Shown piece after piece: positions 49,421 through 59,964 of a DNA stretch of 64,000 nucleotides (positions within the stretch are counted from its first letter, which is position 1; each line of letters opens with the position of its first letter). A program made the position numbers and the translations under genes. Origin of the DNA: Adiantum capillus-veneris (lineage: Eukaryota > Streptophyta > Polypodiopsida > Polypodiales > Pteridaceae); NCBI GenBank assembly GCA_014529385.2, contig CM043952.1:149943057-150007056 (forward strand), given 5' to 3'. The notes beneath the pieces were generated by a model. It ran no database searches and was not told the origin of the DNA. It worked only from the letters and a program-made list of their open reading frames with translations.

Positions 49421-49861
49421 ATGCCGCATGAGTGGCTAAGTGTTGAGACTACTTGGCTGACTCCCAATATTAAGACTTCCTTCTCTGATATTAAGGAAAA
49501 GTGGTTTATTATAGGCCTAGATAAAGCGTCTAACACTGCTTCATTTATCTGTAAAAGACTAGCTTTTGATTTTGCCTTATCCAGACTCAATGGTGTTGAC
49601 TTTCTTAAACTTGATACCTCTCCTCCTAGAACTTCTACAGTTCTTAATGATGAATTATTAGAATTTGGCTATTGTCTTATCTCTTTGAAAATACCTCTAC
49701 TCTTTCCAACTTATGAAAATCATAAACATAAATGTAGATGGATCTCTGATGTATCAAATAGCTTATTTTCTTGTACTACTAATGACATCACCTTTTGCTT
49801 AAACTTTATTCTTTTGCTTAGATGGATCTCTGATGTATCAAATAGCTTGTACTACAAATGA
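49421..49861 (+). pseudogene. N-terminal part of the unusual reverse transcriptase
   Basis: This 146-residue frame has WFIIGLDKASNTASFICKRL, which resembles the segment before the first reverse-transcriptase motif in Penelope-like proteins (a DKA/DKG box). Later YENHKHKCRWISDVSN is like the K-x-HK-x3-R segment of that group. An 84-base local duplication (starting AGATGGATCTCTGATG at 49736 and again at 49820) overlaps its end. Confidence 0.55.
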
Positions 49862-50645
49862 CATCACCTTTTGCTTAAACTTTATTCTACTAGAATTAGA
49901 AGCTATTTGCACCATCAAGCATAAAGATCTAAGACGGTTTTGGATTTTAGGTTGCTGCCCTTTTTGGATTGTAAAAAATGCAGCGGATGTTTCTATTAAC
50001 CTCCCAAAAAACATCTTTTCTATCTTTACAGCAGACATAACACAATGCTACGAGAATATTCCTCTAACAAAATCAATTGGTCTGTTTAATACCTTATCTA
50101 AACTTATAAAGTTACCTTTTTCCCACAGAGCGACACTTGGATATACATGTATCTCAGCAAAAAAGAATACAGCTTGGGTAAAAAAATCTAACATGTCTAC
50201 ACCCATTGTCTTTAGAGAAGATGATCTTTATAGATATATCTTTTGGCTCCTTAATAATCGTTGTCTCCAAATAGGGATTGCTTGCTACAAACAAATTTTA
50301 GAGATCCCAATGGGATTTTCTTGCTCTCCTGTTATGTGTAATCTTTATCTTTGTCACTTCAAATACCAATGGCTTTTGAAAATGTTAAGTGACCCTGCCA
50401 GGGCTTTGCTACTCACACACTTTGTTCATACGTTTAGGTTTATGGATGACCTGTGTAGCCTTAATAATCCCATGTTCAAAGAAACGCTTAGAGATATATA
50501 TCCTCCCTGTCTTAGTATTGAACCTACTTTCTTCGATAGAATAATGAGGCTTCATAAATGGGTTGTTTTTAGGACTCACTTCTTGAATATCAAGTTTACT
50601 CTAATTCCCCCATTCTTGGGTAGTTTTTATACTTGTTTCTTCTAG
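49833..50645 (+). CDS. Reverse transcriptase core, Penelope/telomerase-like
   Basis: A 270-residue open frame with the palm motifs of a reverse transcriptase. Motif A is TADITQCYENIP (about 50,028-50,063), motif B IPMGFSCSPVMCNLYL (about 50,305-50,352) and motif C FRFMDDLC (about 50,436-50,459), so both catalytic Asp positions are kept. The TADIT...CY.NIP and IPMG.SCSP pattern fits neither LTR elements nor LINEs. It recalls Penelope-like elements and related reverse transcriptases that I remember mostly from algae and protists. The frame 50751-51266 begins with NCFSTFEEINTLITKLINNGF, which looks like the thumb region. It may alternatively be a relic of an rvt-type cellular gene. Confidence 0.7.
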   Translation: MYQIACTTNDITFCLNFILLELEAICTIKHKDLRRFWILGCCPFWIVKNAADVSINLPKNIFSIFTADITQCYENIPLTKSIGLFNTLSKLIKLPFSHRATLGYTCISAKKNTAWVKKSNMSTPIVFREDDLYRYIFWLLNNRCLQIGIACYKQILEIPMGFSCSPVMCNLYLCHFKYQWLLKMLSDPARALLLTHFVHTFRFMDDLCSLNNPMFKETLRDIYPPCLSIEPTFFDRIMRLHKWVVFRTHFLNIKFTLIPPFLGSFYTCFF

Positions 50646-50893
50646 AAAAGTGATAATCTCAAGCTCATATCTTCTGAATTTACAAAAAGAAAAAGCAATA
50701 GACCCTTTAAAAACTCTTTACACACCTGTCTAGGAATTCTTTTTCTAATAATGTATGCCTCGTCAAACTGTTTTTCAACATTTGAAGAAATCAATACTCT
50801 TATTACCAAGTTGATCAATAATGGGTTTCTTAGAAAATACCTAGTTGCATTACATAGAGGACACACAAGAAGAGTCACTCCCTCCTGTTTCTC

Positions 50894-51352
50894 ATGGAGC
50901 CACTCAATACACCATTGGGAATGGCTCTCAAGCTACTCCACTACCAAGCAATGCACCCAAAAAAGGGCAAAGGGAAAATGGAGCTTCCTGGTACATCTAG
51001 GATACCCAATACTTCCTCTATTTCCTCAATCATACCATCTACAATGCTCATCACGTCCTCTTTGGTGGCCACTACACCTCTTATGGCACCCTCATCTGAG
51101 GTGGCCATTACATCCTTGTTGGTACATACTACTTCTTTTATCGTGGAGTCTTCACTTGGATGCAAGGCTTGGGAGAGGAGGCCTATCACGCAATCTATTG
51201 GTAAGTTTAAAGCATTGTTTGCAAATGTGTGTTCCTTGTTTTTTACTCCAATGCTTATTGGGATAATGATTGCAAGGTTCCATTACCAAACCGTTGTTGA
51301 TGTTTTGCTTGTGAATATCTCACAAATTGATAAGTTTGCCCTTGATAGGTAG
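50894..51352 (+). CDS. Hypothetical reading frame after the reverse transcriptase
   Basis: A 152-residue frame, rich in Ser, Thr and hydrophobic residues, starts MEPLNTPLGMALKLLHYQAM. It has no family match and could be the tail of the retroelement or chance. Confidence 0.25.
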   Translation: MEPLNTPLGMALKLLHYQAMHPKKGKGKMELPGTSRIPNTSSISSIIPSTMLITSSLVATTPLMAPSSEVAITSLLVHTTSFIVESSLGCKAWERRPITQSIGKFKALFANVCSLFFTPMLIGIMIARFHYQTVVDVLLVNISQIDKFALDR

Positions 51353-51359
51353 ATTTGGG

Positions 51360-52660
51360 TAATGAATACTTATTTACATGCTATGCTGCATATTTCTATA
51401 TTTCTAAATGTGATCCATGCCTAGTTTTCTTGTAGCATCAATAAATTTTTTTGCGACACAAAAGACAAATCTATAGCAAAAACAATGTGTCGTGTCGTGA
51501 GGTTGCTAGGCTTATATTTGCAATTTTTCTACAAGTTTACTTGTGGACGGTCTAGGACCAATCCCATTGGGTAGGTAACTACTCTTTTGACTAGTATCTT
51601 AAGATCACTATGGGGAACACATTTGCCACGAGTCTAGTGACGGGGTGCATGGATCTTGCATGTGAGTTTCTAGCCAATGAGGGGTTTTTTTTTCCCATGT
51701 GCATAGAAAAGCACATTGAATATTTTATTGTAGATGCATCAAGGGTAGTACTTGTTCTCCTATGTACATGGACATTCATGTGTACTAAGAAGGCCTATCA
51801 ACATCCACTCACACTAGAGAGGTAGTGAGATAACAAACTTAGTTTCCTTACTTAATATCACAACCAAGAACATTGTAACAAAGTCACTTGTTGTTTGAGT
51901 TATTTAATATATTTATGTAGGTACTTGATATTACCATGTGTCTTTGGTATCATTTTTGGCATCCCATGCCATGCTATGATAGAGAGGCAGGGGAGAAGAT
52001 TGCTGAGAGGTTGTTTTTAGTAGATTGTAGCTACATGATGGATGATTTAGTCTTCCCCATAGAGATTGAGGGTGTTATTTCTAGAGGTGGGGTAGAGAGG
52101 TTTTATTTTTTGTTTTGGTAAGGCCAGTCAAATGTATGACATTAGTCAATGTTGTAGTTTATGTGTGTTTGCAATGGGTTTCTCTATGAAAGATGTTTGT
52201 CCAAAATAGCATGTGGACCAATGATATGTTGATTATGGGGCATGAATTTGGTTTAGGAGACTCTCTTTAGACATTGCGTCCATATGACATAGACATGGCA
52301 TTTTTGTGATTTTGTAGTATGAGATGCATGACATACCTAGCACTTGGAATATAGTTTGGTTTTGAGGGTTCTTAAGTTGATTTGGTAGGCTACTCTCTCT
52401 ATAGATTACATTTTGATGTTTTCATTTATGTTTGTTTTGTACATGATGGCCACATGACTTGGACATGGAATTTTGGTAATTGTGTGAAAAATTATGTGAC
52501 CTGCAAGTAGTATGTCAAATGTACAACAAAATCGGTGGAGAATTTGGAAAAACTTTCAACTGGAAAGTTGTAGAGCATAGTGTTTTTGGTAAGGATTGCT
52601 AGAAATTTTGTAGGTTCATCATATTATTTGCCAAAACGTTTCAGTGATTCAAGGCGTTCA
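51360..52660. other. No recognised gene
   Basis: Frames at 51610-51825 and 51936-52121 (plus) look faintly protein-like (for example YDREAGEKIAERLFLVD) but carry no family motif. Possibly an unrecognised transposon piece. Confidence 0.3.
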
Positions 52661-52665
52661 CTTTG

Positions 52666-52729
52666 GCTTTGATACCAATCGTTGATAAGTGTGCAATGGA
52701 AAAGGATGCAAGGGCTGAGAGATTAGGGT

Positions 52730-52792
<63 letters not shown>

Positions 52793-52990
52793 TTTTGGTG
52801 GAGCTTCTTCTCACACTATGTGTGAGCTCCTTATTATTCTATATTATCAATAAGAAAGAATGAGATTAGGGTTAGTGAGTGGCAGTGACATACATTAAGT
52901 GTAGCATCGTTGCCCCTATAATTCTATCTTCTTCTACAAAATGGATTTGAGATGTAACTCTCATGAATTATCTACATATTTTTAAATAGA
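52666..52990 (-). repeat. Possible copia-type LTR remnant
   Basis: On the minus strand TTGGTATCAAAGCC (near 52,668-52,681) is like an initiator-Met primer site. Above it the sequence shares a GTGTGCAATGGAAA box with the LTR of element C and carries a (GA)n run at 52733-52790. No gag is found next to it, so support is weak. Confidence 0.3.
52733..52790. repeat. (GA)n microsatellite
   Basis: A pure GA run of 58 bases. Confidence 0.95.
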
Positions 52991-53492
52991 CTCATGAGGT
53001 GCCATCTTCGAGATTCACCATTCCGTGAGGACTTTATCTTTGGCATCACTTTTGTGAGGAATTGCTTCATAATAGCAATCCTCAAGGCTTTCCATGTCTT
53101 TGGAGCTTCTCCTTGGGCACATAGGCTTGATTGCTATTGATAGGCTGAATTTTGGAAATGTATGGAGACATTTTGGAGATTTGAAATAAACCAAAGGCTA
53201 AACCATATCATACTCAATATGGTTAAACATCAAATAACCATTGCAAACGGCTTCTGCGTTCAGATACTGCAAAAAGCACCTTGGGCTCACCAAGTAAACA
53301 TCACTTTTATTTAGTGGGAACAAGGCCGGATCCTTAGGGGATCTCTTAAGGAATCCCTCATTCGTGAAAAATAAGTTGGAAAGTAGCCCGTAGTACACAT
53401 ACTACTGATATAACAATGATATAAGTGGGGAAAAAAACCATTAAATCAGACCATAAAAAATACTTATATAATTAGTAAGAAGTGGCATGAAG

Positions 53493-53495
<3 letters not shown>

Positions 53496-53536
<41 letters not shown>

Positions 53537-53559
53537 AGAAGAAGAAGAAGAAGAAGAAG
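53496..53559. repeat. Compound (GA)n(GAA)n microsatellite
   Basis: A GA run to about 53,533, then AAG triplets. On the minus strand it forms the 3' tail of the SINE-like unit 53562-53705. Confidence 0.95.
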
Positions 53560-53561
53560 GA

Positions 53562-53863
53562 GAGAATTTTAACTTCGTAGGAAACTATCCCAAGAGACCT
53601 TAAAGATCTATCCAATGAGGAGAGTTGAACTCAAGACCTCTTATTCAAGAGAGAAATGGTATAACCAATCTACCACACTTCGGTGATAGAAAGATTATAC
53701 CATTTTCCTCTTTATTAGCACACCCACACACACAAGAATTTTAACGTCGTAGGAAACTATCCTGAGTGACCTTAAAGATCTATCCGACGAGGAGAGTTGA
53801 ACTCAAGAGGGAAATGGCATAACGAAATTACCACACTTCTGTGATAGAGAGGTTACACCATTC
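53562..53863 (-). mobile_element. Two tandem tRNA-derived SINE-like units
   Basis: Units 53562-53705 and 53733-53863 read on the minus strand from a tRNA-like head to a body ending GATAGTTTCCTACGA.GTTAA. In the first, TGGTAGATTGG resembles an A box, TTGAGTTCAACTCTCC a B box, and CTCTC-TTGAATA-AGAGG an anticodon arm. The unit ends in (TTC)n(TC)n. Boxes, length (130-145 bases) and the simple-sequence tail fit a SINE; the family is unknown. Confidence 0.6.
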
Positions 53864-53939
53864 TAGTGGTCCCCATTGTCAAGCTGCATTCCATGTACTC
53901 TCTATCGATAGAATCAGAGCCAGGGCCAAAGTATGTGTC

Positions 53940-54074
<135 letters not shown>

Positions 54075-54639
54075 GGGCGAATATTGAGTGTCACCTTGCA
54101 TGAAGTCCATGGTTTCTCTCAAGCTGCAAAAGTGCCTGGTAGCCGTCATTCTCAAATGTGTGATGGCCCAATCCCAATAAGGTCAATGAGATTTCTTTTG
54201 CCAATTCACTTTCAGTATGGCAGGACATCACCAAGATCATCAAAGATGGTTTTGTAATTTGGAATCTAGCCAATATTCACTATAAGCCAAGGATGAAGAG
54301 TGGTTCCATCCAAGGTCTTGTGGCTGAGATGCATGCGTGTTCTACGTTGACTTCTTTGTGGAGAGTATCCACACGTCAAAGACTAAAAAGGCACGCAAGA
54401 ATACATTTTCAAATCAATTTGAATATCAGAGAGCCCAAGGAAAGGCTATTTGTTAGAGGAAGGGTGCAAGAAGGGAAGAGCTATTGGTGTTGAAGCTGCT
54501 CTAGTTATAGTCGCGTTTAGCAAGACCACAAAGATATCCAAGAACTAAGCGATATTGTTTAGGAATTGAATTCTGTAGGGATTTTACATTCATACTCGCA
54601 TGTGTCTATCATCAATGCAAATGACATTTGAGTCTTTGA

Positions 54640-54642
<3 letters not shown>

Positions 54643-54696
<54 letters not shown>
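54643..54696. repeat. (GA)n microsatellite
   Basis: A pure GA run of about 54 bases. Confidence 0.95.
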
Positions 54697-54698
<2 letters not shown>

Positions 54699-54699
54699 T

Positions 54700-55950
54700 T
54701 AATCAAATGACACACCAAAAGAGCCATCTGGTTTTTGGACAGTTGACTCTTCAAAACCATTACGTGACTTTTGGTTTTTGGAAAGTTGACCATAGATGGC
54801 CTATGGGAGACCATGTATATTTGCGTCCATTGACATTTTGGAAGCACAAGTGATGTTTGGAGGCGGTAAACATAGATGATGGAGAAGATGCATATGTGAA
54901 GTTAAAAATCGTAAAAATGTACTTTTGAATATGCTTTCTTGCTTGATCATGAGCTGCATCAATTTTACAACATGGATATGTTCAAGGTGCTTTGCTAGAT
55001 GTTGCTCAATTTTGTATTAGCTCGGAAACACTTGCTCGGAGTTTGGGATTCCTCATCAATCCACATGGAGAGTTGTACCATGGTGTAGCACCATGGTAAT
55101 ACCTTGGCTCCACAGTCATTTCCACCTTGGCCCATTCTCTCAGGTGTCAATTGTCAAGAATCGACTCTTTATTTGCCATACCAAATTTTTAAAATATATA
55201 AACCTTATGAGTAATGTTTGGCATGACATGCACCCTAGAAATGTTGTAAGTAGAAACAAAGCAAATAGATGAACACAAGCATCTTTCCAAGACATGAGAG
55301 TAGGTTTAGAGAATAGTAAACTTACGCATTGGGGGTGTCAAGTGCAAGTAGAAACTCCGCTTCTTTGGCTTTAGTTAGCTCAAGGAATTGGCAACGAACA
55401 CTAAAATGGTATTGAGCATTGTCCGAGTACTCTACCACACAAAATACATAATCATAAGTTGTAAAAATAATGCTTTACATTTAGAAAGTGAAAAAGATAA
55501 GAGATCTTACTATCTTTGATTCTCTTCCACAAAGTTTTAAACCTATGATTTCCATCCCAAACCAAGAACTTTTTCCTTTAAGCTCCTACCACTCTTTTCC
55601 AAGTGCTCTCTCAAGCTCAACATTTTATTCCCGCCACTAGAGTGGTCCCATTCCTCCAAATCGGTTGCGGTCACAACTGTGTATGGTATCCCCTCTAGAA
55701 TCCCCAATTGACACAAGCAAGTGTCCCATAGTTTCCAAATACCTAGTAGAATCAAATGAGGAAATGAACCATTCTATATCATCTCTCTAGCAATAGTTTC
55801 ATGTACCACCAGTCGTCGACAAAGAGGAATATGAGGAGGCAATGTCCTCTTCTTAACATAAAATTGACTCAAGACATTAAGCTAAGAGAAATCTGGCCTA
55901 GGTGTCTTGAGTGTTTATTCTCCTGATCAACATCATCCCCTTTTGATCAC
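54700..55950. other. No recognised gene; one small hairpin
   Basis: The minus frame at 55543-55755 (70 residues, LREHLEKSGRSLKEKVLG) is protein-like but unassigned. A perfect 10-bp-arm hairpin, TACCATGGTG and its complement around TAG, lies at 55076-55098. Confidence 0.35.
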
Positions 55951-55952
55951 TA

Positions 55953-57178
55953 CTGTAAGGTCCCTCCCTAAACCCTAGAGCCATTCATAAAATTTTTCAG
56001 CCTAGAAAATAATTTTAAAAAAAGCAAGACCGACAAAGAAGTCATGCGGACAACGAGACTTTACTCCAGAATGAAAAGACAAGGATATTTTGGAAAAAAG
56101 AAAGATTAAGATTATTTTTATACTTCTTTGTTAGAATCTGCGTGGGAACTGATCTAGATCGGGAATTGGGAGAAAAAGGGACTAACTTGATTGAAAGATA
56201 AAGTTAAGAGATAAGAACTAAGAAGAAAATTGGGGTCCAATAGAAATTAAGAAGAGAATTGGGGTCCAATAGCATTTGAGAAGAGAATTGGGGTCCAATA
56301 GGAATTAAGAAGAGAATTGGGGGTCCAATTGCATTTGAGAAGAGAAATGGGGTCCAATAGCAGTTGAGAGGAGAATTGGGGTCCAATAGGATTTGAGAAA
56401 AGAATACCCACCATTTCCTATATAAGCACCCCCTCTCCTTTGTAATTTTAGACACATATATTACTAAGCTACTTGCATACTTGCCATGCTCAAGACTATG
56501 CTTAAGTATAATCAAGGTTTCCATTAAACCTTGCTCTTGCTCTTTCCCTCTCTTGAAGGCCAACCCCTCAACTCTCTTCCTCTCTTGAAGGCCAAACCCT
56601 TGAGGGTTTTGTGAAGAAGCTCCTCTCTCCTTCCTCTTCACCACAAATCCCTTCCTTCCTCCTTGAGCCTTACATCTCTTCAAGAAGGACGTCAACCCCA
56701 CTTCCCTCTTGTTTGGAGGAGGTAATCTTCATTTCTAGTAGGATTAAGTAATCCATGTGCTTTAATACTAGGAAGGTTTATGTGCATCATTTTAAGTTTA
56801 AGCTTTAATGGTAACCTTGGAATTAGGGTTAAGTATTAATGATAGCTATGCATCATAAATTTAAGCTTCAAAGGTAGATTTACTCTCGTAAGCTAAGCAT
56901 TAATGGTAACTTTGCACTTAGGTGTAAGCTTTAGTGACTACCTTGTATTTTAGGTTTAAGCTTTAATGGAAAGCTCGAAAACTCATAAATTATAGGATGA
57001 CCTTCTAGCTTCCTAAAATGGAAAGCTAGGTACCATAAGAAAAGAGTAGTTGTCTAAGCTCGATAGAAGTAGTTCAATTTTTGGTATTGAAGAGTATTTC
57101 TAAAGTTTTCAATTTCAAGTTTGTTTGCAAATACGGGATGGGAGAGATAGGGAATAACTTTGCGGAATTGATCTCCGT
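55953..57178 (+). other. Possible solo LTR or promoter-like segment
   Basis: Begins TGTAAGGTCCCTCCC, includes CCTATATAAGCACC near 56,414, and is followed by a repeated CTCTCTTGAAGGCCAA box. GGTGTTATA near 57,265 would suit an LTR end, but it falls beyond the LTR start assigned to element F, so the assignment is weak. Confidence 0.25.
56229..56403. repeat. 29-bp minisatellite, about six copies
   Basis: The unit is AATTGGGGTCCAATAGCATT plus TGAGAAGAG with small variations. TTGG..CCAA within the unit makes short hairpins. Confidence 0.93.
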
Positions 57179-58198
57179 GTTGTTTGAACCGAAAACTCTA
57201 CAAGCTTCCATGGAGATGTCCCATGGATGGCAAAGGATTGCAAAAACCTGGGAATCGACAAAACGGGTGTTATAAGCTGGACACACCCCACGGAGACTGA
57301 CTACTCGGAAGATTATCATTTTTTGTAATTATTCATTTATTGAGGAAACTTGATTTTTCACCTTGTAAATATTGGGGCTTATAGAAGTTTCCAGATTGTA
57401 TCCTAGTTTTGATAGTTAGATTGAGTAGATGGTTGATTTGGAACTTTAGGGTTTGAGAATTGTAAGGTATATATACCACTTTTTGACCTTCATAAAAAAA
57501 CCTTTGTCATTTTTAAAGGAAGTTTTGAAGTCTGTAAGTGAGCGTACTGTGTACGAGAGAGAGTGTGAGCTTCATCTTGACGCTACGTGTGCACCGGTGG
57601 TCGGAATCGAGTGCGGAGAAGTGCACCGTGTTGCCCCCTATGAGAGCTACGCGCCGATACATACATTGCACGCGTACGGTCCAGTTTTGCGAGCTCCTTC
57701 TACGAGCTTCATCTGGTGATTTGGTGAGCATACGTTGTCCGATTTTGCACTGCAACATATCCACGTGTTCACATTGAGTAGAGCTACACATTAGACACTT
57801 TAGAATTCGGAAACGAAGACCTGCAAATTTCGGCCAGACATCCTACGTGATTTTGCACCGGGTGTTTTGGGTTGGGGTTTTGGTTCATAGACTTGAGGGA
57901 GAGCGACCTATTGGTGTTAGTAGGGTCTCCTTCAAGTTCTGTGGTGTTTCGAGATTGTTTGATGGGTGTTCGGCTCTAGACAGCGTTGTAGGAAGTTTCC
58001 TCTTATGCATTCTTGAAGGCTGTGACTTAGACAATTGGTAGAGACCTTTGTAGGAATTAGTTAGGAGTCGGTTGAGTGTAGGTTGACACCTTATGCTTGC
58101 TTCCAGGCGCTTGCGGGTGGAGCTTCGTCCTTAGCTGACAAATCTTGTTAGGTGAGTTCTCGCTGTGCTGACGTCCGTCGTGGCATATCCGTCCAACA
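57179..58198 (+). repeat. Element F: 5' LTR
   Basis: The right end (CCGTCCAACA at 58198) is firm, by match to E. The left end is the best TGTTG in reach and is tentative. A TATA box (GGTATATATACC) lies at about 57466-57477, and a half palindrome (AGACATCCTACGTGA) is at 57837-57851. The segment from TATA to LTR end is about 727 bases, close to E. Confidence 0.7.
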
Positions 58199-58199
58199 T

Positions 58200-58218
58200 T
58201 GGGGCCACTGCCGGGGAC
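58200..58218 (+). other. Element F: primer binding site
   Basis: TGGGGCCACTGCCGGGGAC, one base after the LTR, resembles the tRNA-Asp site of E with three differences. Confidence 0.8.
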
Positions 58219-58738
58219 GAAAACCTTAGGTAGGTAACCGAGACTAGTCCTTGAGGATAGGAATTTTTGGCTTGCCAGGAGTCTCGTTTTACATTTAGAT
58301 AGGATCAGAGGATGGATGACTCTCTAGGTCTTAGAGGGAGTCTAGGAAGCGTGTGCATGGCCTAGATCCTTCGACATAGGTAGATTTAGGTAGACTAAGA
58401 TAGTTTTAGGTATTAGTTGAGTTCTTGAGTAGGAGTTGGAGTGGTAGAAGCGGTGAGAGGAGAGCTTGAGAGTTCGGAGAGGTCAGAAAGCAACCAAAAC
58501 ACCATTATCACCATTTCACATGATGAGTAGGAGTAGAGTAAGTAGGACATCATGATTCAAGATCTAGAGCACTTCATGCATGTATACTTGCTTGGTAAAT
58601 TTATCACAAGTTTGTAAAAGACGCAAAAGTGTGTGTGAAAGCCTAAGTGAAGTCCAAAAGTTACTGTGAGTGTTTCTGATAGAGCTGCAAAGCATCAGGA
58701 GCATTTCTGTCAGAAAAAAAATTAATTTCAAGCCAGGT

Positions 58739-59555
58739 GACATCCTACGCGTAGGATGTCTACAGGCTAATCTGGTGGAAATTTTGGGATTTTGAGTTGA
58801 CCAGTGTGTTTAGAAGGTGGTGTTTACCCTATTTTTAAATGGAAAGTGGAAATTTGACCATATCTTGACAGGATAAGGCCAGGTAGACTGAAATTGCCAG
58901 ACATCCTATCCAAATTGTGCCAAAGCATTATTTTAAGATGAAAACCATATGATGGCTGCATGAGCATGACTTGCATGATATATTGAGTGACTGAGAGGGG
59001 TTTCATCTCATTTGGGTGAGAAAACTGGGTTCAAAACAGACTTTAGCACTTTTGATTGGAAAAGGCAAGAACAACTAAAATTGGGGACTTTTGAAATCCA
59101 AACAAAAATCTAAGCATACCACTGGGTTGCTGACATCAAGGGGAAGCTGTGGGTCAAGTCTGGGGTCAAACAGGCCAAAAGGACATCCTACGCGCAGTAT
59201 GTCTACTGTGTGATTTTTCACTCCAAACCTAATTTTGAGCATACCAAAGTAGTCAGCAACTCAAGGGGAGCCTGTGTTTTGAATTTGAAGCCATTTTGAT
59301 GAAAAAGACATCCTATGTGTAGGATGTCTAAAGCAAGAAATTGAAGCCAGACACTGACTGGGGGCTTGATTAGAGTTGATTAGACTGATCAAGATCAGCA
59401 ATAGGCTGTCAGAATAAATTTTTGATCCATTGACCAGCTTATGGGTGTCCAAATCAAAAAGTAAACACAGCTGTGGACTCAGCACATCAAGGGGAATCAA
59501 TAGTGTAAAAATCCAGGCAAAACAAAGCAGGAGACATCCTACGCGTAGGATGTCT
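58739..59555 (+). repeat. Element F leader: repeated CG-centred palindromes
   Basis: The core ACATCCTACGCGTAGGATGT lies at 58740-58759 and 59534-59553. Variants are at 59182-59203 (CGCGCAGTATG) and 59306-59329 (TATGTGTA centre). A half copy is near 58,900. The family is the same as in E, with different spacing. Confidence 0.92.
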
Positions 59556-59964
59556 ACTAGGGCCTACTGAAGAGAAAATTTGACTGGGCTTAGACAGTGA
59601 GATTCCATTTGGCTCAAGGGTTCCCGAACTTCTTTCAGAAGTGAATTTTGACCTTGTTTGTCCATTTGACGGAGCAAAGACTGAATTTAGACTTTTTCAC
59701 GTAAATTGACCAACATCCGAGGGAAGTACAGTTCCAGAATAGCAGACCTAATCTAGAACATCAGCAGTATATAAAATACAGTAGTGGTTGAGATTAACTC
59801 TCCAGTTATACCAATCATTACTAAGATAACCTCTAGCAGATAAATACTTTGATTCGATTGCCGAAATTAAACGCTTGTGTACATGTATATTCAGCAGCAA
59901 AGCAAGAAGTTGTACGGAGACTGATCCTTTGCCAGGTGAGTGGTTGGATTTTTGATAAATTGCA

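Larger units (their letters stand above)
47690..50880 (+). mobile_element. Degraded non-LTR retroelement, Penelope/telomerase-like reverse transcriptase
   Basis: Coding-like sequence on the plus strand leads into a reverse transcriptase near 49.4-50.9 kb. Upstream pieces (for example GLSPIFVTAPSTPMVPP at about 47,850) are unassigned. No GIY-YIG or AP endonuclease was found. The upstream half is interrupted several times; the reverse transcriptase core is mostly open. The left end abuts element E and the right end is undefined. Confidence 0.55.

Noticed and set aside
53562-53863. A functional tRNA gene
   Set aside because: No acceptor stem closes around the tRNA-like boxes, and two diverged copies with a simple-sequence tail fit a SINE better.
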